DNA of 47,364 nucleotides from Bacteroidota bacterium (GTDB lineage: Bacteria; Bacteroidota; Bacteroidia; 2-12-FULL-35-15): contig CANIFU010000001.1 of the NCBI GenBank assembly GCA_947466965.1, positions 125,885 to 173,248 of the forward strand, written 5' to 3'. Shown here piece after piece: positions 10,127-18,632 of this stretch. The notes under the pieces are model-generated. The model saw only the letters and a list, made by a program, of their open reading frames with translations, was not told where the DNA came from and made no database searches. The translations under genes and the position numbers were made by a program. Within the stretch, counting starts at the first letter, position 1. Each line of letters opens with the position of its first letter.

Positions 10127-11404
10127 CTAAAAATTACCTCTTGCTTTGATACCCAATTCAACCTTTTTTAATGCGGTAATATATGCACCGATTCGCATGG
10201 TGGTTTTATATTGTTGTCCGTTGTTCCAAACACTTTCAAATGCTAGATTCATAGATGCGTCGTGCTTTGCATTCACTTCATCTTCAGGCCAATAGTAACC
10301 AGCATTGTTTTGAACCCATTCAAAATAAGAAACAGTAACACCACCACCGTTTGCTAAAATATCAGGAACTACAATAACTTTTTTGTCTTGAAGGATTGCA
10401 TCTGCTTCAGGAGTTGTCGGTCCATTTGCTCCCTCGATGATTAATTTTGCTTTGATATGGTGAGCGATTTCTTCTGTGATCACGTTTTGTAATGCTGCAG
10501 GAACCAAAACGTCAACATTTGCAGTTAACAATTCAGCCGCTTTTATCTCATCTCCACCGGTGAATCCTTTTAGAACGTTTCCGTTTTCTTTAACATAATT
10601 TAAAGCTGCTTTAATATCAATGCCGTTTTCGTTCCAGATAGTAGCCGTATGATCACCAATAGCACAAATTTTAATTCCTTGTTCATGTAAAAGGCGGGCA
10701 GCATGTGAACCTACGTTTCCGAAACCTTGAACTGCGCAAGTAACATCTTTTGCATTTAAGTTCATTTTTTTTAAGGCAGCAAGCGTAGCAACCATAACTC
10801 CTCTTCCCGTTGCAGCATCGCGTCCTAATGAACCGCCTAATCCAACAGGTTTACCAGTTGTAACTCCAGGGAAATTTCCACGGTGAACTTTGTTATACGC
10901 TTCAACTAACCAAGCCATCTCGCGACCGCTGGTGCCCATGTCAGGAGCAGGAATATCAGTTGTAGGACCAAACACATCGGCTAAAGCAACAGTGTATGCT
11001 TTCGTTAAACGCTCTAATTCTCCAATACTCATTTTGCGTGGATCACATTTGATACCACCTTTTGCACCACCATAAGGTAAGTTAGCAACAGCACATTTGA
11101 ATGTCATCCAAGCAGAAAGTGCTTTCACTTCATCATCACAAACATCCATTGCATAGCGAATACCGCCTTTTGAAGGTCCTAATACGGTAGAATGAACTGT
11201 TCTGAATCCTTCAAAAACTTGTAATTTTCCATCATCCATCATTACTGGAAGACTTACTTTTACTTGTTTTTGTGGATTTCTTAAAATCGTTGTAACATCA
11301 TCGGATAAACCATAAATTTTTGCAGCAACATCAAGTCTGGCAATAACTGCATCAAACATACTGTCGTGATTTTCTACTGTTGTCGAATTTGTTTTAGTTG
11401 TCAT
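10127..11404 (-). CDS. gdhA: Glutamate dehydrogenase (Glu/Leu/Phe/Val family)
   Basis: Interconverts glutamate and 2-oxoglutarate plus ammonium with NAD(P), linking nitrogen and carbon metabolism in the cytosol. The 425-residue protein has the dimerisation domain with GGIRY near 80, the signature LPYGGAKGGIKCDP (catalytic Lys115), the catalytic Asp in PAPDMGTSG (~155), and the Rossmann motif VQGFGNVGS near 245. Length is typical of the hexameric ~420-residue class. I chose the ATG at 11404 (MTTKTNS); an upstream in-frame codon at 11446 adds 14 residues unlike the family. Coenzyme preference cannot be read with confidence. A shared bidirectional terminator follows. Confidence 0.93.
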   Translation of the reverse strand: MTTKTNSTTVENHDSMFDAVIARLDVAAKIYGLSDDVTTILRNPQKQVKVSLPVMMDDGKLQVFEGFRTVHSTVLGPSKGGIRYAMDVCDDEVKALSAWMTFKCAVANLPYGGAKGGIKCDPRKMSIGELERLTKAYTVALADVFGPTTDIPAPDMGTSGREMAWLVEAYNKVHRGNFPGVTTGKPVGLGGSLGRDAATGRGVMVATLAALKKMNLNAKDVTCAVQGFGNVGSHAARLLHEQGIKICAIGDHTATIWNENGIDIKAALNYVKENGNVLKGFTGGDEIKAAELLTANVDVLVPAALQNVITEEIAHHIKAKLIIEGANGPTTPEADAILQDKKVIVVPDILANGGGVTVSYFEWVQNNAGYYWPEDEVNAKHDASMNLAFESVWNNGQQYKTTMRIGAYITALKKVELGIKARGNF

Positions 11405-11562
11405 AATTTCTATGTTAGGTTCCTTTATTTTTAGAGATCGGAACATATTAAAGTCTGCGAATTTAATTAAAATTATAAACTATGTAAAATGTAATCGTTA
11501 AATCTCGCATTTCTTTTGCTCAAATCTGAATTTTTATACTCTTTTTGTACTTTTGGATGCTA

Positions 11563-12384
11563 TTAATGGTTAAAAAGTTGGGACAAATATAAATATGTAA
11601 ATACAAAAGGGCTGGACATTAAAAGGCTATCAAATCGATCCAATATTCCACCATGTCCTGGTAATAATGTTCCTGAGTCTTTTACATTTTTACTTCGTTT
11701 GTATAGCGATTCCACTAAATCTCCCAATGTTCCGATAACAATAAGAATTGCTGCGATGACCATCCAGTCAATTATACTGAATCCTGTATACCATTTTGAT
11801 ATTATAAATACAACGATATAGCTTGCTATAGCACCGCCAATGCTTCCTTCCCAAGACTTTCCCGGAGAAATTCTTGGGAATAATTTTCTTTTCCCGAAAG
11901 CCGATCCTGCTAAATAGGCTCCTGAATCATTGGACCACAGTATAAAGAAAAATCCAAATAAAAGTTCATGGTTATATTCGCCTGTATAGGTTACCAAATA
12001 ATTTAATAATGAAAATGGAATGGCTACATAAACGATTCCTAAAATAGTAAAGGCGATATTTCTAAATGGGTTTGTGGATTTGGCATATAATTCAAGAATG
12101 AAAATTAAAAATAAAACAGGAATATTAATTACCAATAGCCGATAATCGGCATAGCCCATACAAACAATTGCTGTTGTAGCAAAAATAGTTGCTCCTGTAA
12201 TTGTTCCCCAAATTTTTTGTGGTTTGTTTGATCCTTTTTCTGAAAGGGAATAAAATTCCCAAACCCCTAAGCTGGTAATGATCAAAAATAAAATAGAAAA
12301 AGAGAGTTGGCTATGATAAGTACAACCTAGAAGAACTGCAACAAAAGCTCCTGCGGTGAGTGTGCGTTTATAAAAATTGTTCAT
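11563..12384 (-). CDS. cdsA: Phosphatidate cytidylyltransferase (CDP-diacylglycerol synthase)
   Basis: Makes CDP-diacylglycerol from phosphatidic acid and CTP in the inner membrane, the branch point for phospholipids. The 273 residues form about eight hydrophobic segments. The family signature is complete: SPGKSWEGSIGG in the middle, then GDLVESLYKR and KDSGTLLPGHGGILDRFDS near the C-terminus. The ATG at 12384 is preferred to an in-frame TTG at 12402. It is the last gene of the rsfS-ftsH-LUD-cdsA run, 76 bp after the LUD gene. The phosphatidylserine decarboxylase gene often found next in this phylum is not here. Confidence 0.95.
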   Translation of the reverse strand: MNNFYKRTLTAGAFVAVLLGCTYHSQLSFSILFLIITSLGVWEFYSLSEKGSNKPQKIWGTITGATIFATTAIVCMGYADYRLLVINIPVLFLIFILELYAKSTNPFRNIAFTILGIVYVAIPFSLLNYLVTYTGEYNHELLFGFFFILWSNDSGAYLAGSAFGKRKLFPRISPGKSWEGSIGGAIASYIVVFIISKWYTGFSIIDWMVIAAILIVIGTLGDLVESLYKRSKNVKDSGTLLPGHGGILDRFDSLLMSSPFVFTYLYLSQLFNH

Positions 12385-12460
12385 TCTGCTTAGTTTATTC
12401 AATGGTTCAACACGAAATTTGTTAATTTGTGATTTTTAGTCTTTATTTTTATAATGTGAA

Positions 12461-13114
12461 TTATAATACTTGCACATCATCAACTAAAAATACAAATATT
12501 TCTTTCGGTCCGTGTGCTCCTTGAACGAGTGTTTTTTCGATGTCTGCCGTGCGGCTCGGACCGCTTATTGTCGAGATCATAGATGGCAGTTGGTCATTAT
12601 ATTTTTCTCTGATGTATTTAATTCCATCTTTTACGTTTTCCAATAATTGCGAAGTATAAGCAATAACAATATGGAAATTAGCAAACACTGGCAATCTTCT
12701 GCCCGATGCCTGTTTGGATGTTATCATTACGCTACCTGTGCGAGCAATTAAACATTCACAGAAAGTAATTCCAATATCCGTAGAAAGCAAATCTGTTTCT
12801 TTGTCAGAAAAATTGATTTTTCCTTTTTTAAGAAGTTCTTTTAATTTGGGTTCCAGACAATATAAATTTTTCCATTCATTGTCCTTCGCTATCCAATCTA
12901 GATTTTCAAGAAATTCGATTTCGTTTTCACAGAAAATAAACTTTCCATTCAATGCAGTAAAGTTCTGCGCGAATTGAATCTCCAAGGGTTCTTCAGAGGA
13001 TGTAAATATTTCCGAATCATTATCAATATCTCCAATTTCCAATGCGGATTTGTGAATTAATGCCTTTCGGATTTTTTTTAAAATTTTTTCTTTTGAAGTA
13101 GTACTGTCGCGCAT
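12461..13114 (-). CDS. LUD-domain protein (LutC/YkgG family)
   Basis: 217-residue cytosolic protein of the LUD (lactate utilization) family, close to LutC. Family features include GITFCECLIARTGSVM near residue 130 and the C-terminal TISGPSRTADIEKTLVQGAHGP, given here as two adjoining motifs: TISGPSRTADIE and LVQGAHGP. In lactate-utilising bacteria LutC works with LutA and the iron-sulfur protein LutB, but neither is present here. In Bacteroidota this gene is commonly found beside ftsH and cdsA, where its role is unproven, so lactate oxidation is not claimed. It lies 148 bp after ftsH; that gap holds a hairpin. Confidence 0.85.
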   Translation of the reverse strand: MRDSTTSKEKILKKIRKALIHKSALEIGDIDNDSEIFTSSEEPLEIQFAQNFTALNGKFIFCENEIEFLENLDWIAKDNEWKNLYCLEPKLKELLKKGKINFSDKETDLLSTDIGITFCECLIARTGSVMITSKQASGRRLPVFANFHIVIAYTSQLLENVKDGIKYIREKYNDQLPSMISTISGPSRTADIEKTLVQGAHGPKEIFVFLVDDVQVL

Positions 13115-13202
13115 ATTTATTTATAATGTGAACAATCCTTTTACAATTTTTGTGTGCTTCGATACCGTTTTTTTTCTTCTTACAATTACTATTCAATGGA
13201 TA

Positions 13203-13228
13203 AGATCCCTTGTCGTGGCAAGGAATCT
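13203..13228 (-). other. Hairpin between ftsH and the LUD gene
   Basis: On the minus strand AGATTCCTTG and CAAGGGATCT pair as a 10-bp stem with one G-U pair and the loop CCACGA. On the plus strand the same position is a C-A mismatch, so the stem is intact only in RNA made from the minus strand, the direction of the flanking genes. No U-tract follows, so it may be a processing or stability element rather than a terminator. Confidence 0.45.
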
Positions 13229-13262
13229 CAACCACTTAAAAGTAAAATTAGTTAATTGTAAT

Positions 13263-15350
13263 TTAAAAAAGTGTATCCTTTGGTTTTTCAGTACCGCTAT
13301 CTTTTTTTTCTTCGGGAGCCACTTCTTGTTGTTGGGGCTCTTCTTTGTTAATTTGAGCGTTTTTAGTTTCAGCAGAAGCGCTTATTTCTTCTACTTTCAA
13401 TAACGGAACTTCTTCTTTATCAAATGGACGTTTCCCGAAAATTGTTTCAAGATCTTCCTTAAAAATCACTTCTTTATCTAGTAATTGTTCAGCCAATTGT
13501 GTCAGTAATTGTTTGTTTTTAGTAAGAATATCTTTCGCACGAACGTATGCGGTTTCTATTAATTTACTAACTTCTTCATCAATGGTTTGTGACGTTTTTT
13601 CGCTGTAAGGTTTTGTGAAACCATATTCGTTTGCTCCTGTGGAATCGTAATAACTAATGTTTCCTATCTTGCTGTTTAAGCCATAGATGGTGATCATTGC
13701 ATACGCTTGTTTTGTTACTTTTTCCAGATCACTTAGTGCACCTGTAGAAATTTTACCGAACATAACTTCCTCTGCAGCTCTTCCACCAAGGGTAGCGCAC
13801 ATTTCGTCCATCAATTGTTCTGTAGTAGTTATTTGACGTTCTTCGGGAAGATACCAAGCTGCACCAAGCGATCTTCCACGAGGAACAATAGTTACTTTAA
13901 TTAATGGATGCGCATGTTCTAATAACCAGCTGGTAGCCGCATGTCCCGCTTCGTGATATGCAATTACTTTTTTCTCGTTTACAGAAATAATTTTGTTTTT
14001 CTTTTCTAGACCGCCAATGATACGATCAACAGCATCCAGGAAGTCTTGTTTTTGAATAACGGTTTTGTCGTGACGAGCAGCAATTAAAGCTGCTTCATTA
14101 CAAATATTAGCAATATCTGCACCTGAGAAGCCAGGAGTTTGTTTTGCAAGAAAATCAACGTCCACAGAATTATCCAATTTTAATGGTTTTAAATGCACTT
14201 TAAAAATGTCTTTTCGTTCATTTAAATCAGGCATATCAACATAAATCTGTCTGTCGAATCGGCCAGCGCGCATTAACGCTCTGTCTAAAATATCAGCACG
14301 GTTTGTAGCTGCTAGAATAATTACACCACTATTTGTACCGAAGCCATCCATCTCTGTTAATAATTGATTCAAAGTGTTCTCACGTTCATCATTACCACCT
14401 TGAGCAGGATTTTTTCCGCGTGCACGACCGATTGCATCAATTTCATCAATAAAAATGATACAAGGAGATTTTTCTTTTGCTTGTCTGAATAGGTCACGAA
14501 CACGAGAAGCACCAACACCTACGAACATCTCAACGAAATCAGAACCAGAAAGTGAGAAAAACGGAACCTTCGCTTCACCGGCAACTGCTTTTGCCAAAAG
14601 TGTTTTTCCTGTTCCCGGAGGTCCAACAAGTAAAGCTCCTTTGGGAATTTTTGCACCCAAAGCTGTATACTTTTTAGGGTTTTTAAGAAAATCTACAATT
14701 TCTTTTATTTCAACTTTTGCTCCTTCAAGACCAGCAACATCGTTGAACGTAATGTTTACATTTGTGTTTTTATCAAAGAGGGTAGCTTTGGATTTTCCGA
14801 TATTGAAAATTTGTCCACCTCCGGCGCCGCCACCCATTCTTCGCATAATAATAATCCAAATTACGATCATTAAAGCAATAGGAATTAACCAGCCCAATGT
14901 ATCGCTCCAGGATGTACGGTTTTCACTTTCAGCATCCACTCGTTGAGCAGGTGCGAAATCTTTTTGTGCTTCAGTTAAACGAGCATTAAAAGAATCAACA
15001 CTGGAGATTTTTACTTTGTAATGAGGGCCGTTTTGTTGCTTCTCAAGATTGTCAGAAGCATATTGTGGAAGTTTCAGATAGTCCTTGCCAATAGTTATTT
15101 CAGCAACATTGTCTGTTGGTACAATCACGATTTTTACAACGTGATGTTGCTTTAGCATTGTTTCAATAAATTCTGTTGTACTTTTTTCCTTTAATGCAGG
15201 TGAAAAATTCATTACCTGCATTGCAATTAATCCAACAGCAATGATTCCGTAAATCCAATAAAAATTGAATGGATTTTTTGGAAGATTAGGCTTTTTTGGA
15301 AACTTATCTTTTAGATTTTTATTCTCGGATGGTTTTTCTTGCTCGCTCAT
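13263..15350 (-). CDS. ftsH: ATP-dependent zinc metalloprotease FtsH
   Basis: Membrane-anchored AAA+ protease that removes misfolded membrane proteins and short-lived cytosolic regulators. The 695 residues have transmembrane helices at ~31-47 and ~152-170, a periplasmic domain between them, Walker A GPPGTGKT (243-250), Walker B IIFIDEID (~298-305), the second region of homology ending [10 protein letters not shown], and the zinc site HEAGH (466-470). A C-terminal tail rich in Glu, Lys and Gln extends past the protease domain. The ATG at 15350 was chosen; an in-frame codon at 15386 would overlap rsfS. It lies 19 bp after rsfS, so the two form an operon. Confidence 0.97.
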   Translation of the reverse strand: MSEQEKPSENKNLKDKFPKKPNLPKNPFNFYWIYGIIAVGLIAMQVMNFSPALKEKSTTEFIETMLKQHHVVKIVIVPTDNVAEITIGKDYLKLPQYASDNLEKQQNGPHYKVKISSVDSFNARLTEAQKDFAPAQRVDAESENRTSWSDTLGWLIPIALMIVIWIIIMRRMGGGAGGGQIFNIGKSKATLFDKNTNVNITFNDVAGLEGAKVEIKEIVDFLKNPKKYTALGAKIPKGALLVGPPGTGKTLLAKAVAGEAKVPFFSLSGSDFVEMFVGVGASRVRDLFRQAKEKSPCIIFIDEIDAIGRARGKNPAQGGNDERENTLNQLLTEMDGFGTNSGVIILAATNRADILDRALMRAGRFDRQIYVDMPDLNERKDIFKVHLKPLKLDNSVDVDFLAKQTPGFSGADIANICNEAALIAARHDKTVIQKQDFLDAVDRIIGGLEKKNKIISVNEKKVIAYHEAGHAATSWLLEHAHPLIKVTIVPRGRSLGAAWYLPEERQITTTEQLMDEMCATLGGRAAEEVMFGKISTGALSDLEKVTKQAYAMITIYGLNSKIGNISYYDSTGANEYGFTKPYSEKTSQTIDEEVSKLIETAYVRAKDILTKNKQLLTQLAEQLLDKEVIFKEDLETIFGKRPFDKEEVPLLKVEEISASAETKNAQINKEEPQQQEVAPEEKKDSGTEKPKDTLF

Positions 15351-15369
15351 ATATTCTCTTTCTATAAAA

Positions 15370-15966
15370 TTATTTGTCAAATGCAATTTGCGTTACTTCG
15401 GCATCAGCCCATAACGATTCAAGGTTGTAAAAATTGCGCACTTCGGTTTGGAAAATATGCACCACAACGGTAACATAGTCCACTAGGATCCACTCAGCAT
15501 TTTCAAATCCTTCTTTCCGGTAAGGGCGTTCACCTGTTTGTTTCTTTACCATTTCTTCAACTGAGCCTGCTATTGCATTTACCTGCGTGTTTGAATCAGC
15601 CTGACAAATGATGAAAAAGTCGCAAACGCGGTTATGGATATTCATTAAATTCAATATGGAGATATTTCTCCCTTTCACTTCCAGTATTCCTTCAACAATT
15701 GAGTTGGCAAGAAGTTCTGTGGGTCCTTTGATTTTTTTAGTTTCAGTTTTTGAAACTGATTTTATAGCCTTCACCGCTTTCGCACTAACTTTTTTTGTTG
15801 TTGCTGTTTTAACTTTTGATGCAGGGGCTTTGGTTTTTGAAGCGCTAGCTTTTGCAGCTGTTTTTTTTGCAGCCGGACGAGCTGTTTTAATTTCCGTTTT
15901 TTTTGGTGTTGTTGCTGTTTTTTTTGCAGCTGTTTTTTTTACAGGTGTTGCTTTCTTTTTCGCCAT
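15370..15966 (-). CDS. rsfS: Ribosomal silencing factor RsfS with basic N-terminal extension
   Basis: RsfS binds ribosomal protein uL14 and blocks subunit joining when nutrients are short. The RsfS/Iojap domain covers residues ~85-198, with NRVCDFFIICQADS, KEGFENAEWILVDY and VVVHIFQTEVRNFYNLE. Before it lies an ~80-residue extension made almost only of Lys, Ala, Thr, Ser, Pro and Val, with repeated KKTAAKK-type units like histone H1 or the Alanin-rich bacterial H1 homologues. The usual family length is 105-130 residues; here it is 198. The ATG at 15966 is the only ATG before the domain. First gene of the ftsH operon and divergent from birA. Confidence 0.9.
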   Translation of the reverse strand: MAKKKATPVKKTAAKKTATTPKKTEIKTARPAAKKTAAKASASKTKAPASKVKTATTKKVSAKAVKAIKSVSKTETKKIKGPTELLANSIVEGILEVKGRNISILNLMNIHNRVCDFFIICQADSNTQVNAIAGSVEEMVKKQTGERPYRKEGFENAEWILVDYVTVVVHIFQTEVRNFYNLESLWADAEVTQIAFDK

Positions 15967-16013
15967 TGAAGGTTATATCTATTTTATTTCGTTATTTGCA
16001 GAATGATTATTGG

Positions 16014-16021
16014 CAAAAATA
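16014..16021 (-). promoter_or_regulatory. Candidate -7 box of the rsfS-ftsH operon
   Basis: The minus strand reads TATTTTTG, matching TAnnTTTG, 47 nt upstream of the rsfS ATG. A TTTG lies upstream but only 13 nt away instead of about 19, so the -33 assignment is weak. Confidence 0.4.
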
Positions 16022-16046
16022 GTCAATTCTTTCGCAAAAACGCTCA

Positions 16047-16808
16047 ATGAAAACATTATTTATAGGGCAAAATAGCATTCATGTTGAGTCAATTGGTTCT
16101 ACCAACAGTTATGCCAGTGAAATGTTACGACAAATTCAACTGTCGGAAGGCAGTGTTATTTATAGTTTTTCGCAGTTGGATGGTCGTGGTCAACGAGGTA
16201 ATTTTTGGGAGAGTGAACCCACTAAAAACCTGGCTTTGAGCTATGTTTTGTATCCTAAATTTTTACCGCTGGAAAAGCAGTTTTTACTTACTAAAATTAC
16301 CTCCTTAGCTGTTGCTGACGTATTGGCAGAAATGCTGCAAGAATATAACATAAAAGCAAAGGTGAGTATAAAATGGCCAAACGATATTTATGTGAACGAT
16401 AAAAAAATTGCTGGTATTTTAATTGAAAATACACTAAAGGAAACAGTTATTCAAAGTTCGGTTATAGGGATTGGTATAAATGTGAATCAAAAAGTTTTCA
16501 ATTCTACTAATAAGGCTACATCTCTGATTTCAATTCTTAAAAAAGAAATTTCATTAACGGCAGTATTAGAGCGTTTGTGTGATTTTTTTGAAGCAAGATA
16601 TTTGCAATTAAAATCAAATAAGCTGGATGTGCTGGATAAAGCATATTTGGATCGGCTTTATAAAATAGATGAATGGGCTAATTTTCGAAATGCTCAAGGT
16701 GTTTTTCAGGGAAAAATAAAAGGCGTTTCCGAATTTGGTAAACTTGTTGTTGAAGTAAATAACGGTGATCTGCTGTTGTTTGATTTGAAAGAAATTGGAT
16801 TTATTTAA
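16047..16808 (+). CDS. birA: Biotin--[acetyl-CoA-carboxylase] ligase
   Basis: Attaches biotin to the carrier protein of acetyl-CoA carboxylase and related enzymes by way of biotinyl-AMP. The 253 residues show SIGSTNSYA near 17, the biotin/ATP loop DGRGQRGNFWES near 48-59, and the catalytic block VSIKWPNDIYVNDKKIAG near 108, with a small C-terminal SH3-like domain. There is no N-terminal winged-helix DNA-binding domain, so this is the monofunctional (group I) enzyme and not a repressor. Its 3' end overlaps the convergent SRPBCC gene by 8 bp. Confidence 0.94.
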   Translation: MKTLFIGQNSIHVESIGSTNSYASEMLRQIQLSEGSVIYSFSQLDGRGQRGNFWESEPTKNLALSYVLYPKFLPLEKQFLLTKITSLAVADVLAEMLQEYNIKAKVSIKWPNDIYVNDKKIAGILIENTLKETVIQSSVIGIGINVNQKVFNSTNKATSLISILKKEISLTAVLERLCDFFEARYLQLKSNKLDVLDKAYLDRLYKIDEWANFRNAQGVFQGKIKGVSEFGKLVVEVNNGDLLLFDLKEIGFI

Positions 16809-17205
16809 TGTCTTTCATTTTCTGAGCAAGCATATTAAAAAAGTTACCCAACGGCTTTTCTACCATCATTTTTATCATCGGATTCATATCCGATTCAAAA
16901 GTAAGTTGTCCAAAACAGTTGCTCGCATCTTTTTCTGTAATCAATACAAACAATTTAAATTCAAAAGGTATTTTGCCGTTTGATACGATGGAGATTGTTG
17001 AAAAAGGCGATTTTTCAATGATCTTCATGCTGATAGTTGCCATTCCATTAATAGTAAAAGCGCATTCTTCGCTTGTGGATGTCCAGTTTGTAACCTGAGG
17101 TGGCATTAACTTTTCGAAATTATTAAAATCGCTCAAGTAGTTAAAAATATTTTCAGATGTATTGCTGATTTCTACTTTTTCGCTTTCTATTTTAGTTAAT
17201 GACAT
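16801..17205 (-). CDS. SRPBCC-fold (START/polyketide-cyclase-like) protein
   Basis: 134-residue soluble protein. The start TKIESEKVEISNTSENIFNYL, here named by its core VEISNTSENIFNYLSD, followed by FNNFEKLMPPQV and a C-terminal amphipathic helix, is the pattern of SRPBCC ligand-binding proteins. No ligand is known for this phylum-specific group. Its last 8 bp overlap the end of birA on the other strand, and pyrE lies 66 bp upstream on the same strand. The fixed position between pyrE and birA recurs in Bacteroidota, but the functional link is unknown. Confidence 0.82.
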   Translation of the reverse strand: MSLTKIESEKVEISNTSENIFNYLSDFNNFEKLMPPQVTNWTSTSEECAFTINGMATISMKIIEKSPFSTISIVSNGKIPFEFKLFVLITEKDASNCFGQLTFESDMNPMIKMMVEKPLGNFFNMLAQKMKDIK

Positions 17206-17271
17206 AAAAAATTTATTTAAATGTTTTAAAGTAAACGGTTATTGAGAAACAAGTAATTGGGTTTCGTTTGC

Positions 17272-17913
17272 TTATTTCCCCCAATCAGCAGGGTTTTCGC
17301 GCCAAGCTTTTAATGATTTTAAATCATTGTCGTTAATATAATTTGATTGAAGCGCCTGGTTAATCATAGTATCATAATTACTGAGCGTAACCAATTCGCA
17401 TTTTAATTTTTTAAAATTGTCGGTAGCTGTTTTGAATCCATACGTAAAAATTGCCGCCATTCCTTTAACGTCACATCCTGCTTCCCGGAGTGCTTCCACC
17501 GCTTTTAAGCTGCTTCCTCCCGTAGAAATAAGGTCTTCAATTACAACAACTGATTGTCCTTTTTCAACAACCCCCTCAATCATATTAGTAAGTCCGTGTT
17601 TTTTTGCTTCAGAGCGAATATAAATAAAAGGTAACCCCATTTCTTGTGCCACAAGAGCACCAAGAGCAATGCCGCCTGTAGCAACTCCCGCAATCACATC
17701 TGGTTTGCCAAATTTATCAAGAATTGCATTAACAAATTGTTGGCGAATAAAAGTACGTACTTGTGGAAATGATAATGTTACTCTGTTATCACAATATATT
17801 GGTGATTTCCATCCCGATGCCCAGGTGAATGGTTTGTTGGGTTGTAATTTTACCGCTTTCACTTGCAACAAAAATTCTGCAACCTTTAATGCAGATTCGT
17901 CATTTTTTTTCAT
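17272..17913 (-). CDS. pyrE: Orotate phosphoribosyltransferase
   Basis: Joins orotate to PRPP to give orotidine monophosphate in de novo pyrimidine synthesis. The 213 residues include the substrate segment FTWASGWKSPIYCDNR near 25, GVATGGIALGALVAQEMG near 78, and the PRPP-binding motif VVVIEDLISTGGSS near 125. Length is standard. The ATG at 17913 lies only 4 nt after a TAnnTTTG box, so the message is probably leaderless. pyrG, another pyrimidine gene, is 16 kb away, so there is no pyr operon here. Confidence 0.95.
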   Translation of the reverse strand: MKKNDESALKVAEFLLQVKAVKLQPNKPFTWASGWKSPIYCDNRVTLSFPQVRTFIRQQFVNAILDKFGKPDVIAGVATGGIALGALVAQEMGLPFIYIRSEAKKHGLTNMIEGVVEKGQSVVVIEDLISTGGSSLKAVEALREAGCDVKGMAAIFTYGFKTATDNFKKLKCELVTLSNYDTMINQALQSNYINDNDLKSLKAWRENPADWGK

Positions 17914-17917
17914 CCGC

Positions 17918-17925
17918 CAAAAATA
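17918..17925 (-). promoter_or_regulatory. Candidate -7 box immediately before pyrE
   Basis: The minus strand reads TATTTTTG followed by GCGG and the ATG at 17913. The 4-nt gap matches that seen at 6578-6585 and 6666-6673. Confidence 0.5.
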
Positions 17926-17972
17926 AACTAAATTTGTTGATGTAATCTATTTTTTAATTAACAAACTTAGCA

Positions 17973-18587
17973 ATGGTAAAAGTCTTTTCATCGAACAAAA
18001 CAATCTGTCTCACCAGTAATCTTATTGATTATCAACAAAAGAAAGACACGATGCTTGTAAAGATTCATTCTTTGGATGAGTTACAGATGATGTATGACGA
18101 ATTAATTACTAAAAATTATTTGCAAGAGGTTTATTATTATTATGAAAATGAAAAATTATTATTAGCTAGTTTTTCAGCATCTTTTAAAAGCATTCATGCG
18201 GCAGGTGGATTGGTAAGAAATATAAAGGGTCAATATTTGTTTATTTTTAGAAATGGTAAGTGGGATTTACCTAAAGGGAAGATAGAAAAAGGAGAAGGAA
18301 TTAAGTCGGCTGCTATTCGCGAAGTAGAAGAGGAGTGTGGTATTAAAAAACTCAGCATCGGAAAAGAATTAGAATCCACATATCATATTTATCATATCAA
18401 TGAGAAAGCTGTTTTAAAACGTACGTATTGGTTTGAAATGTTATGTGAGGATGAGTCGCCTCTTATTCCTCAAGTAGAGGAGGGTATTACGGATGTCAAA
18501 TGGCTTTCTGAAAATGAGTTGAACATGGTTCTCGAAAATACGTTTGATTCGATAAAGGAAGTAATGAAAGGGATCTATAAATATTGA
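17973..18587 (+). CDS. Nudix hydrolase
   Basis: 204-residue member of the Nudix superfamily, enzymes that hydrolyse nucleoside diphosphates linked to another group. The Nudix box is complete and matches GX5EX7REUXEEXGU, running from GKIEKGE to REVEEECGI near residues 107-129. An N-terminal ~70-residue region typical of Bacteroidota homologues precedes it. Substrate cannot be told from sequence. It diverges from pyrE with a 59-bp gap and is convergent with the TlpA-like gene 45 bp away. Confidence 0.88.
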   Translation: MVKVFSSNKTICLTSNLIDYQQKKDTMLVKIHSLDELQMMYDELITKNYLQEVYYYYENEKLLLASFSASFKSIHAAGGLVRNIKGQYLFIFRNGKWDLPKGKIEKGEGIKSAAIREVEEECGIKKLSIGKELESTYHIYHINEKAVLKRTYWFEMLCEDESPLIPQVEEGITDVKWLSENELNMVLENTFDSIKEVMKGIYKY

Positions 18588-18632
18588 AGGGTGATACGCT
18601 TCGTTTTTTTTGGTGTAGAATTGTATAAATAA

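Noticed and set aside
12461-13114. Lactate utilisation operon lutABC
   Set aside because: Only a LutC-like LUD protein is present, and it sits in the ftsH-cdsA cluster as in many Bacteroidota.
14455-14946. 163-codon plus-strand frame inside ftsH
   Set aside because: Antisense of the AAA+ core, which is clearly the coding strand.
15608-16006. 132-codon plus-strand frame opposite rsfS
   Set aside because: It is the antisense of the Lys/Ala-rich RsfS tail; the hydrophobic Phe/Ala/Val pattern is a shadow of AAA/GCC codons.
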